Below are positions 1 to 8,099 of a DNA stretch of 64,000 nt, piece by piece (within the stretch, counting starts at the first letter, position 1; the number at the start of each line of letters is the position of its first letter). Source of the stretch: Comamonadaceae bacterium ALPHA2B (GTDB lineage Bacteria; Pseudomonadota; Gammaproteobacteria; Burkholderiales; Burkholderiaceae_C); the NCBI GenBank assembly GCA_005503065.1, contig SCOE01000017.1:1-64000 (forward strand), given 5' to 3'. The position numbers were made by a program, and so were the translations under genes. Below the pieces are notes generated by a model that was not told the origin of the DNA, searched no databases, and saw only the letters and a program-made list of their open reading frames with translations.

Positions 1-340
1 GCACTGGGGCGGGCGGCGGGGGCTTCGGCCGCGCCGGTGCCGCCTGGCGAGGATGGGGGCGCAGGCGCGCGTTGGGCGCGGGACCAGCCTGCTCCGGCTG
101 GGCTGCCGGGGCCGCCGCAGCACCGGGCGATCCGCCGCCGGTGGCGGCGGGCGGTGCGATGACGATGGTGCGGGTGCTGAAGCGATGCGCCAACGGCAGG
201 GCATCGTTGCGCGTACCGTGCGGCAACGCGCCCATCACCAGCAGGTGCGCGAGCGTGACGACCACCGTCAGCACCGCCACCGCGCGCCACGGCCGCCGCG
301 GACGCGGCAGCACGGCGATCATCGGGCGCAGGGAGGTCAT
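1..340 (-). CDS. DUF3108-like protein, N-terminal part (partial)
   Basis: The frame opens with ATG at 340 and runs off the left edge, so only about 113 residues are visible. What is seen: a basic start (PRPRRPWR), one hydrophobic segment at about residues 20-38 that would be an uncleaved signal or membrane anchor, the stretch RFSTRTIVI, and then a long Pro/Ala/Gln-rich linker. Betaproteobacterial DUF3108 proteins start this way, with a membrane anchor and Pro-rich linker before a periplasmic beta domain, but that domain lies outside the window. It is divergent from the fumarylacetoacetate hydrolase gene, with 132 bp between the starts. The family call is inferred from N-terminal style only. 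Confidence 0.55.
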   Translation of the reverse strand, partial: MTSLRPMIAVLPRPRRPWRAVAVLTVVVTLAHLLVMGALPHGTRNDALPLAHRFSTRTIVIAPPAATGGGSPGAAAAPAAQPEQAGPAPNARLRPHPRQAAPARPKPPPPAPV

Positions 341-472
341 GGACGGACGGCAAAGGCAGGAGCGAACGCGCAGGGGGCGGATGGGGATGGCTCGCCACTA
401 AACTCCCGGCCTTCATCCAGTTTAGTGGGCCCGCAGGCGGGCACTGCCCGCCGCGGCCTTTCCGCGCACCCC

Positions 473-1549
473 ATGAAACTCGCCACGCTCCAGGACGGTT
501 CGCGCGACGGCCAGTTGGTCGTCGTCTCGCGCGACCTGACCACCGCCCACTACGCCACCGGCATCGCCCACCGCCTGCAGCAGGTGCTGGACGACTGGGG
601 CTTCATGAGCCCGCAGTTGCAGGACCTGTACACCGCGCTCAACCACGGCCGGGCGCGCCATGCCTTCCCGTTCAACCCCGGGCAATGCATGGCGCCGCTG
701 CCGCGCGCCTACCAGTGGGCCGACGGCTCGGCCTACCTGAACCACGTGGAACTGGTGCGCAAGGCCCGCAACGCCGAGGTGCCCGCCACCTTCTACACCG
801 ACCCGCTCATGTACCAGGGCGGCAGCGACGACTTCCTCGGTCCCACGGACGACATCGTGGTGCCCAGTGAAGCGATGGGCATCGACTTCGAGGCCGAGGT
901 CGCCGTCGTCACCGGCGACGTGCCCATGGGCGCCACGCCGGAGCAGGCGCTGGACGGCATCCGCCTCGTCATGCTGGCCAACGACGTGAGCCTGCGCAAC
1001 CTCATCCCGGCCGAGCTGGCGAAGGGCTTCGGCTTCTTCCAGAGCAAGCCCGCCACCGCCTTCAGCCCCGTGGCCGTGACCTTGGACGAACTCGGCCCCG
1101 CCTGGCAGGACGGCCGTGTGCACCTGGCGCTGCAGAGCACCTGGAACGGCCGCAAGGTCGGCCTGTGCGACGCCGGCCCGGACATGACCTTCCACTTCGG
1201 CCAGCTGATCGCCCACATCGCCAAGACCCGGAACGTGCGCGCCGGGAGCATCGTCGGCAGCGGCACGGTGAGCAACCCCGGCGTCGAGAAGAACGGCCGC
1301 ATGGAGTGGCCCAAGGGCTATTCCTGCATCGCCGAGAAACGCTGCATCGAGACCATCCAGGACGGCGCGCCCCAGACCGAGTTCATGAAGTACGGCGACA
1401 CCATCCGCATCGAGATGAAGGGGCTGGACGGCAAGTCGCTGTTCGGGGCGATCGAGCAGGAGGTGGTGCCGGTGGGCGGGCGTGTGAAGCCGGCCGAGGC
1501 CGCGGCATCACAGGGCGTGCGCGGTGAGGACGAGGCGCTGGAAGACTGA
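473..1549 (+). CDS. Fumarylacetoacetate hydrolase family protein
   Basis: This is a 358-residue FAH-fold enzyme. The family hydrolyses or decarboxylates beta-diketo acids at the end of aromatic degradation, using a divalent metal. The metal-binding acidic residues are visible as FEAE (E140, E142) and the following D171 in NDVSLRN. FFQSKPATAFSP and GSGTVSNPG are also family-like. The start at 473 is chosen because the protein from there (MKLATLQDG) begins at the domain; the open frame extends upstream to 53 but that part is low-complexity Arg-rich and has no family resemblance. It ends tail-to-tail with the fic gene. The exact substrate is unknown; the aromatic monooxygenase operon 2 kb away makes a catabolic role plausible. 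Confidence 0.9.
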   Translation: MKLATLQDGSRDGQLVVVSRDLTTAHYATGIAHRLQQVLDDWGFMSPQLQDLYTALNHGRARHAFPFNPGQCMAPLPRAYQWADGSAYLNHVELVRKARNAEVPATFYTDPLMYQGGSDDFLGPTDDIVVPSEAMGIDFEAEVAVVTGDVPMGATPEQALDGIRLVMLANDVSLRNLIPAELAKGFGFFQSKPATAFSPVAVTLDELGPAWQDGRVHLALQSTWNGRKVGLCDAGPDMTFHFGQLIAHIAKTRNVRAGSIVGSGTVSNPGVEKNGRMEWPKGYSCIAEKRCIETIQDGAPQTEFMKYGDTIRIEMKGLDGKSLFGAIEQEVVPVGGRVKPAEAAASQGVRGEDEALED

Positions 1550-1575
1550 GCGTGAAGCGTCGCCAGCCGGAGACG

Positions 1576-2766
1576 CTACGCCTCGGAACCTGCCGGCATG
1601 GCATAGGGCGCCAGGGAGCCGCCGTCCTGGCTGAGAAGCTGAATCAGCTTGGGGTGGATGAAGAGTTTTTCCCGTCCCACCACCTGTTCGCGCAGCACGC
1701 CCGCGGCCACCAGGTCCTGCAGGTAGCGTGACGCCGCCTGCCGCTGTGCGATGCCCTTGTTCACCAGGTTGCTGATGCGGCAGTAGGGCTGCTCGAAGAG
1801 CGTTTCGACCAGTTCGTGGCTGTAGATCTTGGGCAGCCGCTGGCGCACGTAGTCGGCGGTCTGGGCCTGCAGCATGCGCAGTGCGGCGATCTTGTCGGTG
1901 GTCCAGCGGGCGGTCTGCTCGACGGCACGCAGCATGTACAGCACCCACGCCTCCCACGCCTGGTCGCGCGTCACCTCCTGCAGCAGGCGGTAGTAGTCGG
2001 CCTTGTGCTGGATGATGTAGCGGCTGAGGTAGAGCACGGGCAGACTCAGCAATTCCTCCTGGATGAGGATGAGGATGTTGAGCACGCGGCCCGTGCGGCC
2101 ATTGCCGTCGGTGAACGGGTGGATGGCCTCGAACTGGTAGTGCGCCACGGCCATGCGGATGAGCGGATCAAGGTCGCGCTGCTCGTGAATGAAGCGCTCC
2201 CAATTGGCCAACAGTTCGCGCAACAGCGCCTCGCCTTCGGGCGGGGTGTAGATGGCATTGCCGCTGCGGTCGCTGATGAGCTGCGTGCCAGGTGTTCGCC
2301 GCACGTCCACGGCCACACCCTTGATGGCGGTGCAGATGTCGACAGCGGTGCGCGTGGTCAAGGGGCGCTCGCGCAGCGACTCGAAGCCCTGGTAGAGCGC
2401 GGTGCGGTAGCGCAGCGCCTCCTTCGTGGCCGGATCGGCACGCTCTGCGTCGTCGGCATGTCGGAAGAGCTCGTCGGTGGTGGTGACGATGTTCTCGATC
2501 TCGGAGCTGTCCTTGGCTTCCAGCAACGGGATGGTGTTGATGAGCACCGTCGGGTTGGGGATGAGCGCGGTGGCCTGCTTCAGGCCGGCGAGGGCAGCCC
2601 GGGCAGGGATGCACTGCTTCAGGATGGCACGGCTTTCCAGTTCCACCCGCGGGGGCAGGGGCGGCAAGGCGTTGTACGGACGGTCTTGCCGCCACAGCGA
2701 GGTAGAAATGTTCTCGTTTTCGTGTTTTTGCGACACGTTTGCAGGATAGGTCGCCCGTGAAAACAA
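1576..2766 (-). CDS. Fic family protein adenylyltransferase, SoFic type
   Basis: Fic enzymes transfer AMP from ATP to hydroxyl side chains of target proteins. The catalytic motif [12 protein letters not shown] is at residues 216-227 and is canonical. An inhibitory motif S87-x-x-x-E91-N92 (SSEIEN) lies N-terminal to the core, so this is a class II, self-inhibited Fic. The C-terminal third ([11 protein letters not shown]...REKLFIHPK) looks like the winged-helix domain of Shewanella SoFic, and the whole chain is close to SoFic as I remember it. The ATG at 2766 gives 396 aa, but SoFic starts near the residue-24 equivalent and a promoter-like signal overlaps the first codons, so GTG at 2736 or a later start is possible. 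No separate antitoxin gene is needed for this class. Confidence 0.92.
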   Translation of the reverse strand: MFSRATYPANVSQKHENENISTSLWRQDRPYNALPPLPPRVELESRAILKQCIPARAALAGLKQATALIPNPTVLINTIPLLEAKDSSEIENIVTTTDELFRHADDAERADPATKEALRYRTALYQGFESLRERPLTTRTAVDICTAIKGVAVDVRRTPGTQLISDRSGNAIYTPPEGEALLRELLANWERFIHEQRDLDPLIRMAVAHYQFEAIHPFTDGNGRTGRVLNILILIQEELLSLPVLYLSRYIIQHKADYYRLLQEVTRDQAWEAWVLYMLRAVEQTARWTTDKIAALRMLQAQTADYVRQRLPKIYSHELVETLFEQPYCRISNLVNKGIAQRQAASRYLQDLVAAGVLREQVVGREKLFIHPKLIQLLSQDGGSLAPYAMPAGSEA

Positions 2767-2878
2767 ATCAACTGAACGTGTTCTCTTTTTTGGATTTCAG
2801 CGACACGTCACAGCGACATGTCGCACCGGACGACATCAACCGCAAACATGTCGCAAAAATTCAAAACTGGCGACACGT
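2730..2878. promoter_or_regulatory. Array of GCGACAYGT repeats upstream of fic
   Basis: The 9-mer GCGACA(C/T)GT occurs at 2730-2738, 2800-2808, 2813-2821 and 2870-2878 on the plus strand and at 2846-2854 on the minus strand. The copy at 2813 is part of a perfect palindrome GCGACATGTCGC (2813-2824). Five copies in 150 bp in the only intergenic space upstream of fic suggest binding sites for a regulator. Autoregulation through the Fic winged-helix domain is an inference. Confidence 0.6.
2743..2771 (-). promoter_or_regulatory. Candidate sigma70 promoter of fic
   Basis: On the minus strand TTGATT (2766-2771) and TATCCT (2743-2748) are separated by 17 bp. Initiation would fall near 2736, exactly at a GTG codon of the fic frame, so a leaderless message or a start downstream of 2766 is possible. 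Seen by eye only. Confidence 0.4.
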
Positions 2879-2889
2879 GCTACGCAATC

Positions 2890-3669
2890 TCAGGCCATCG
2901 AGCTGCGCAGCAACACCTTCACCGACCCGATCCCCAACCGCCGGAACGCCCGGTACTGATGAGTCCGCACGGTGCTCAACGCCACGCCGAGTTCGCGTGC
3001 CGCCTCCTTGGCGGTACGGCCCGCCATCAGTTGCCCGATGACCTCGCGCTCGCGAACGCTCAGGGTCAGCAGGCGCGAGGCAAACGCGGGCTCGACGGCG
3101 TTGCCGGCGGCCAGCGCGATGCGGCCGTGTGCGGCGGTGGCATCGGCCAGCAGGGCCGCGTGCACCTCGAGCAGCGCGAAGTCGCGGTCGTCGAACTCGC
3201 GCTGCGCCAGGCTGCGGTAGAAGCTCACGGCCGCACGCTGGCCGGTGGGCAACAGCAGCAGGACGGACGCGCGTTCGCGGATGCCGACGTCGCCGTAGCA
3301 GGCGGCGCGGTAGTCGGCGTCGGCCAGTTCGTCGCCGCGGTGGTGGCCCAGCCAGAGCTGCGCGCCGCGCCGCGGCCGCGGGCGGCCGGCCAGCCACACC
3401 ATGTGCGGGTCGAGCAGGTCGAAGCGCTGCGCGACGTAGCGCTCGGCCGTGCGTTCGGCGGTGCTGCCGTAGCTGCTGGCGGCCGACACGGTCTCGATGC
3501 GGCCGGTGGCGCCGACGGCGAACACGGTGCAGAAGGTGACGGGCAGCACGCCGTGCATGGCGGCCAGGTAGCGCGCGGCGAGCTGCGGCGTGCCGACGCC
3601 GGCCAGCACGCCGCTGACGACGGCCGGTGCCAGCGGCTCGGCGCAGGGGCGGATGCGCCAGCGCTTCAT
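2890..3669 (-). CDS. LuxR-type transcriptional regulator
   Basis: This is a 259-residue protein with a C-terminal LuxR/FixJ helix-turn-helix at about residues 195-250 (LSVREREVIGQLMAGRTAKEAARELGVALSTVRTH). No receiver or acyl-homoserine-lactone domain is evident in the N-terminal part, which may bind a small ligand. ATG at 3669 (MKRWRIRP) is the first good start of the frame; the longer open frame upstream is antisense to the monooxygenase. It is divergent from the FAD monooxygenase operon with 225 bp between starts, so control of that operon is the obvious inference. On its other side it points toward fic. Confidence 0.85.
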   Translation of the reverse strand: MKRWRIRPCAEPLAPAVVSGVLAGVGTPQLAARYLAAMHGVLPVTFCTVFAVGATGRIETVSAASSYGSTAERTAERYVAQRFDLLDPHMVWLAGRPRPRRGAQLWLGHHRGDELADADYRAACYGDVGIRERASVLLLLPTGQRAAVSFYRSLAQREFDDRDFALLEVHAALLADATAAHGRIALAAGNAVEPAFASRLLTLSVREREVIGQLMAGRTAKEAARELGVALSTVRTHQYRAFRRLGIGSVKVLLRSSMA

Positions 3670-3792
3670 GCGGGGCGACTTCCAGGATTCAGGGTAAACA
3701 CTTCGTGAGAAGTTAGGACAGTGGCGCGCCTGGCGCATCGGGACAATTCCTGCTGCCGCCACGACGTCCCCGCATCGCTGGCCAGCGCCATT

Positions 3793-3853
3793 CTTCAAGC
3801 AAAAAGTGCCTGCAACGCCCGCTGGACAGGCGCAAGCAGCTATCAAAAGAAGA
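3793..3853 (-). repeat. Mosaic palindromic repeat, copy 1
   Basis: Read on the minus strand it has the palindrome part (TTTTGATAGCTGC), a GC-rich middle, and the tail GCACTTTTTGCTTGAAG. It sits in the divergent space between the LuxR gene and the monooxygenase operon, an exception to the usual 3'-end position of the family. Confidence 0.75.
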
Positions 3854-3894
3854 GCAACGAGACACCCCCAGCCGCCTTCACCCAGGACCGCCCG

Positions 3895-5625
3895 ATGAAC
3901 CGCCCCGCCGCCACCCGCCCGCCGACCGCTGCGCCGTCCGCCCGTGCCGGCGATGCCGCGGGCGGCCCCGTCCCGCCGCCCGCCACGGGCGCGCTGCCGC
4001 CCTCGGTCGGCGCCTTCCACTACACCCGCTTCGCGCCGCGGCTGCCCGTGCTGGCCGATGGCGTGGAAGTGCAGCGTCATCCCGTCGTGATCGCCGGCGG
4101 TGGCCCGGTCGGCATGGCGCTGGCGCTGGGCCTGGCCAACCACGGCGTGCGCAGCGTGATCCTCGAAGCCGACGAGACGGTCTGCGTGGGCAGCCGGGCC
4201 GCCTGCATCTCGCGCCGCAGCCTGGAGATCGTCGAGCGCCTCGGCGCGCTGCCGGCCTTCCTCGCCAAGGGCCTGCCCTGGAGCGCGGGCACGAGCTACT
4301 ACCAGACCACCGAGGTGTTCCGCTTCGAGATGCCGACGCACGCACGGCAGAAGCTGCCGCCGATGATCAACCTCGAGCAGTACTACATCGAGCAGTACCT
4401 GCTGGACGAGATCATGCGGCGCAACGCGGCGCAGCCGGGCCTGATCGACATCCGCTGGGGCACCGAGCTCACCGGCTTCACGCAGGACGACCGTGGCACG
4501 ACGCTCCACGCCCGCCATGCGCTGGGTGCGTACACGCTGCAGGCCGACTGGCTCGCGGCCTGCGACGGCGGCCAGAGCTTCGTGCGCAAGTCGCTGAACC
4601 TCGCGCTCGAAGGCACGGCCTACGAAGGCCGCTACGTGATCATCGACATCGAGCTGCCGAGCCGCCACCCGACCGAGCGCCGCGCCTGGTTCGACCCGCC
4701 GTGGAACCGCGGCTCCACCGTGCTGATGCACCGCCAGCCCGACGACATCTGGCGCATCGACTACCAGTTGCGCCCCGGCCAGAGCACCGAGGCCGCCCTC
4801 GCGCCCGAGGCGGTGACCGAGTTCGTGCAGCGCCACCTCGACGCCATCGGGGAAGGCCACCTGCCCTGGAAGACGGTGTGGACCTCGGTGTACCGCGCCG
4901 GTGCCATGACGCTGGCCGACTACCGCCACGGGCGCATCCTCTTCGCCGGCAATGCGGCGCACGCGATGCCGATCTTCGGCGTGCGCGGCCTCAACTCGGG
5001 CTTCGACGACGCCGACAACCTGGCCTGGAAACTCGCCGCCGTGGCCAAGGGCGAATCCGATGCGGCCCTGCTCGACAGCTATTCGCAGGAGCGCATCGCC
5101 GCCTTCCACATCAACGCCGAGGCCGCGATGCGCAGCACCGAATTCATGTCGCCGCCCTCGCGCGGCTTCGACCTGCTGCGCGAGGCGGCGCTGTCGCTGT
5201 CGGAAAGGCACCGCGGCATCGCCCAGCTCATCAACCCGCGGCAGACGCAGGCCGTGCGTTACGACGCTTCGATGCTCTCGAGCGCCAGCGACGCGCTCGG
5301 CGCCGGCCCGCGGCCGGGCGAGGCGATGGGCGAACAGCCGCTGCGCGCCGGCCACCTGACCGACCACATCGGCCCGCGCTTCACGCTGCTGGTGCTGCAG
5401 CCGGGCGAGGAGGTGGTGCCGCTGCCGCCGGACCTGCCCGTGCACGTCGTGACCCTGGGCGACGCACAGTGCCCGCCAGCCACCTTCGAAGCACTGGGCG
5501 CCGCGGCCGGTGCCGTGTACCTGCTGCGGCCCGACGGTCACGTGGCGGCACGCTGGCGCCGGCCCACCGGCGGACAGATCACCGCCGCACTGCAACGCGC
5601 CACGGCGCAACGGGCGACCGCATGA
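3895..5625 (+). CDS. FAD-dependent aromatic monooxygenase (MhpA/PheA-like)
   Basis: This is a 576-residue class A flavoprotein hydroxylase, a family that inserts one oxygen atom from O2 into a phenolic ring using NAD(P)H. The FAD-binding Rossmann motif VVIAGGGPVGMALA is at about 64-77. The second FAD motif is GRILFAGNAAHAMPIFG from about residue 346, where the usual GDAAH has Asn (N353) in place of Asp. A C-terminal thioredoxin-like domain (from about 480) is typical of phenol hydroxylase relatives. ATG at 3895 is used because upstream codons run through a repeat. The stop overlaps the DUF2783 start (ATGA), and a Bug receptor follows, so a small catabolic operon is likely. The substrate is not known. 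Confidence 0.9.
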   Translation: MNRPAATRPPTAAPSARAGDAAGGPVPPPATGALPPSVGAFHYTRFAPRLPVLADGVEVQRHPVVIAGGGPVGMALALGLANHGVRSVILEADETVCVGSRAACISRRSLEIVERLGALPAFLAKGLPWSAGTSYYQTTEVFRFEMPTHARQKLPPMINLEQYYIEQYLLDEIMRRNAAQPGLIDIRWGTELTGFTQDDRGTTLHARHALGAYTLQADWLAACDGGQSFVRKSLNLALEGTAYEGRYVIIDIELPSRHPTERRAWFDPPWNRGSTVLMHRQPDDIWRIDYQLRPGQSTEAALAPEAVTEFVQRHLDAIGEGHLPWKTVWTSVYRAGAMTLADYRHGRILFAGNAAHAMPIFGVRGLNSGFDDADNLAWKLAAVAKGESDAALLDSYSQERIAAFHINAEAAMRSTEFMSPPSRGFDLLREAALSLSERHRGIAQLINPRQTQAVRYDASMLSSASDALGAGPRPGEAMGEQPLRAGHLTDHIGPRFTLLVLQPGEEVVPLPPDLPVHVVTLGDAQCPPATFEALGAAAGAVYLLRPDGHVAARWRRPTGGQITAALQRATAQRATA

Positions 5626-5849
5626 CAACGTCCACCTTGACGCCCGAGGCGCGCGACCGCCTCTACGCCGCCTGCGCCCATGCCATCAGCGAGGCCGGGC
5701 CCGAGCGCGAATCGCTGTTCCTGGCTCGCCTGGCGCTGCTGCTGTTCGAGCAGCTCGGCGACGAGGCCCAGGGGCATCGCGCGCTGGCCGACGCGCTCGA
5801 AGCGCTGCCCGTACCATCGCTGTCCGCATACGAACACCAAGGAGACTGA
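5622..5849 (+). CDS. DUF2783 family small protein
   Basis: This is a 75-residue protein with sequence LYAACAHAISEAG...ARLALLLFEQLGD, the pattern of DUF2783. Members are typically encoded beside FAD monooxygenases of this type; their function is not established and a role as a small partner of the hydroxylase is only inferred. The start codon overlaps the monooxygenase stop by four bases (ATGA), indicating translational coupling. No signal peptide or membrane segment is seen. Confidence 0.8.
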   Translation: MTTSTLTPEARDRLYAACAHAISEAGPERESLFLARLALLLFEQLGDEAQGHRALADALEALPVPSLSAYEHQGD

Positions 5850-5854
5850 ATTCC

Positions 5855-6835
5855 ATGCACCGCAGAGACCTGCTGGCCACCCTGGCCTCCGGCGCCGCCC
5901 TGGCCGCCTCGCCTTTCGCCCGCGCGCAGAACAGCAACTACCCCGACCAACTCATCCGGTGGGTCGTGCCCTACCCGGCCGGCGGCGGCACCGACGTGAT
6001 CGCGCGTTCGCTGGCCGAGGCGATGCGCCAGACGCTGGGCCAGCAGATCGTGATCGACAACCGCCCCGGCGCCTCGACCAACATCGGCGCCGACCTCGTG
6101 GCCAAGGCCAAGCCCGACGGCTACACCGTCATGTCGGCCGACAACGCCGTGCTGGCCTTCAACGAACACCTGTTCGGCAAGCTGCCCTTCAACCCCGAGC
6201 GCGACTTCAGCTACATCGGCGCGATCGGCAAGTTCCCGCTGGCGCTTGTCGTCAACCCCGACTTCCCGGCCAAGGACTTCAAGGAGTTCCTGGCCTACGT
6301 GAAGGCCAACCCCGGCAAGGTGAACTACGCCTCGCCCGGCAACGGCTCGCCGCACCACCTGGCGATGGAGCTGTTCAAGAACCGCACCGGCACCTTCATC
6401 ACGCACATCCCCTACCGCGGCGCTGCGCCGGCCATGGCCGACGTGATGGGCGGCCAGGTGCCGTGCATGTTCCTGGACCTCGCCTCGGGCCTGCCGATCA
6501 TGCAGGGCAAGAAGGTGCGCGTGCTGGCCATCGGCTCGGGCGCGCGCAACAAGCTCCTGCCCGATGTGCCCACGCTGGCCGAGGTGGGCGTGCGCGATGC
6601 CGAGGTGTTCGCCTTCCAGGGCGTGCTCGGCCCGGGCGGCCTGCAGGCCAACGTGGTGAGCCGGCTCAACGGCGACCTGAACAAGGCCATGTCGACACCC
6701 GCCGTGCTCAAGCGTTTTGCCGACTTCGGCATGGAAGCCATGCCCGGCACGCCGCAGCAGTTCCAGCAGCTGGCGCGGGCCGAGTCGAAGCGCTGGGGCC
6801 CGGTGATCAAGGCAGCTGGCATTAAATTGGACTAG
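5855..6835 (+). CDS. Bug-family tripartite tricarboxylate receptor
   Basis: This is a 326-residue periplasmic solute-binding protein of the Bug/TctC family, which delivers carboxylates or aromatic acids to TTT transporters or acts as a sensor. The signal peptide is residues 1-24 (HRRDLLATLASGAALAAS then FARA-Q), with an Arg pair. Family motifs seen are VVPYPAGGGTDVIAR, IDNRPGAS and HIPYRGAAPAMADVMGGQV. A Shine-Dalgarno-like GGAGA lies 9 bases before the ATG. It is the third gene of the monooxygenase operon, five bases after the DUF2783 gene, which suggests that the bound ligand is related to the monooxygenase substrate. No TctA/TctB membrane genes are nearby. Confidence 0.9.
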   Translation: MHRRDLLATLASGAALAASPFARAQNSNYPDQLIRWVVPYPAGGGTDVIARSLAEAMRQTLGQQIVIDNRPGASTNIGADLVAKAKPDGYTVMSADNAVLAFNEHLFGKLPFNPERDFSYIGAIGKFPLALVVNPDFPAKDFKEFLAYVKANPGKVNYASPGNGSPHHLAMELFKNRTGTFITHIPYRGAAPAMADVMGGQVPCMFLDLASGLPIMQGKKVRVLAIGSGARNKLLPDVPTLAEVGVRDAEVFAFQGVLGPGGLQANVVSRLNGDLNKAMSTPAVLKRFADFGMEAMPGTPQQFQQLARAESKRWGPVIKAAGIKLD

Positions 6836-6846
6836 CACCCCCCAAG

Positions 6847-7043
6847 CCGCTTCGCGGCTCCCCCCCCTCTCTGGCGCCTTCGGCTTGGAGGGGGGCTGAG
6901 CCCGTACACGAAATGTCCAGTGGACATTTCGTGACTGGCGAAGGGCGAGGCCACTGGCCTCGCGCGGCCTGCAAGGCCTTCCCAGAGGCCTGGCCAAGCC
7001 AGTTCCTCGGGTGCCCTGGAGGCTTCGCTGCGCTCGCCGGCCG
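6847..7043 (+). repeat. Comamonadaceae-type intergenic repeat, copy 1
   Basis: It begins with GCCGCTTCGCGGCTCCCCC and ends with a block around GGGTGCCCTGG and GGCTTCGCTGCGCTCGCCGG. Both end blocks recur at 9691-9807 in the same orientation, but here an extra insert containing a 27-nt palindrome separates them. It fills the gap between the Bug gene and the dehydrogenase gene. Confidence 0.75.
6907..6933. repeat. Perfect 27-nt palindrome
   Basis: CACGAAATGTCCA and its exact complement TGGACATTTCGTG are separated by a single G. The 13-bp arms would form a strong cruciform or RNA hairpin. It lies inside the longer intergenic repeat at 6847-7043 and may be a nested element or a protein-binding site. 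Confidence 0.8.
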
Positions 7044-7102
7044 CGCACACCGCGCATGCCCGATCAGTGCGCGGGGCCGCCGCTGTGCACTAAGCTCGCC
7101 GC

Positions 7103-8020
7103 ATGAGCACCCCTTCCTTCACCCCCAAGAACTACACCGCCACGCCGCCGCGCCGCGTGGCTTTCCTCGGCCTCGGCGTCATGGGCTATCCCATGGCCGC
7201 GCACCTGGCGAAGGCCGGCCACACCGTCACGGTCTACAACCGCACGCCGGCCAAGTCGGCCGCATGGGTGCAGGAGCTGGGCGGCGCGCCGCACGCTGCC
7301 GCGGCAACGCCGCGCGAGGCGGCGGCCGGGGCGGAGATCGTGTTCTGCTGCGTGGGCAACGACGACGACCTGCGCTCGGTGGTGCTCGGCGCCGACGGCG
7401 CCTTCGCCGGCATGCAGCCCGGCGCGGTGTTCGTCGACCACACCACCGCCTCGGCCGACGTGGCGCGCGAGCTGGCCAAGGCGGCGCAGGATCAAGGCCT
7501 GCAATTCATCGACGCGCCCGTGTCCGGCGGCCAGGCCGGCGCGCAGAACGGCGTGCTGACGGTGATGTGCGGCGGCGATGCGGCCGCATTCGCCAAGGTG
7601 CAGCCCGTCATCGACGCCTTCGCGCGCGCCGTGACCCTGCTGGGCGAGAGCGGCGCCGGCCAGCTCGCCAAGATGGTCAACCAGATCTGCATTGCGGGCC
7701 TCGTGCAGGGCCTGTCGGAAGCCATCGCCTTCGGCCAGCGCGCCGGGCTCGACATGGAACAGGTGCTGGGCGTCATCAGCAAGGGCGCGGCCCAGAGCTG
7801 GCAGATGGAGAACCGCGGCAAGACGATGATCGCCGGCAAGTTCGACTATGGCTTCGCGGTCGACTGGATGCGCAAGGACCTGGGCCTGGTGCTGGACGAG
7901 GCCAAGCGCAACGGCGCGCGCCTGCCGGTGACGGCGCTGGTGGACCAGTTCTATGCCGACGTGCAGCAGGCCGGCGGCGCCCGCTGGGACACGTCGAGTC
8001 TGATCACGCGGCTGAAATAG
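7103..8020 (+). CDS. NAD(P)-dependent beta-hydroxyacid dehydrogenase
   Basis: This is a 305-residue member of the 3-hydroxyisobutyrate dehydrogenase family, whose members oxidise beta-hydroxy acids or reduce aldehydes such as succinic or glyoxylic semialdehyde. The N-terminal Rossmann motif FLGLGVMGYPMA is at about 21-32, the substrate-binding loop DAPVSGGQAGAQNG at about 136-149, and the catalytic Lys in LAKMVNQ near 190. The length fits the family. It is monocistronic by appearance, preceded by a repeat and followed by a second repeat that separates it from the convergent BON gene. The physiological substrate cannot be read from the sequence. Confidence 0.9.
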   Translation: MSTPSFTPKNYTATPPRRVAFLGLGVMGYPMAAHLAKAGHTVTVYNRTPAKSAAWVQELGGAPHAAAATPREAAAGAEIVFCCVGNDDDLRSVVLGADGAFAGMQPGAVFVDHTTASADVARELAKAAQDQGLQFIDAPVSGGQAGAQNGVLTVMCGGDAAAFAKVQPVIDAFARAVTLLGESGAGQLAKMVNQICIAGLVQGLSEAIAFGQRAGLDMEQVLGVISKGAAQSWQMENRGKTMIAGKFDYGFAVDWMRKDLGLVLDEAKRNGARLPVTALVDQFYADVQQAGGARWDTSSLITRLK

Positions 8021-8028
8021 CTCCGTAC

Positions 8029-8090
8029 GCTATCAAAAGGATAGCTGTCCGCGCCCGATGGACGGGCGCCACAGGCACTTTTGGCTTGAA
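8029..8090 (+). repeat. Mosaic palindromic repeat, copy 2
   Basis: It shows GCTATCAAAAGGATAGC, then a GCGCCCG...CGGGCGC hairpin, then GCACTTTTGGCTTGAA. It lies exactly between the convergent ends of the dehydrogenase (stop at 8020) and the BON protein (stop at 8100). Confidence 0.85.
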
Positions 8091-8099
8091 GAATTCGCC

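Noticed and set aside
2766..2890. A separate small antitoxin gene before fic
   Set aside because: The inhibitory motif is inside the Fic chain itself (S87-E91-N92), and the gap is taken up by repeats with no supported reading frame.
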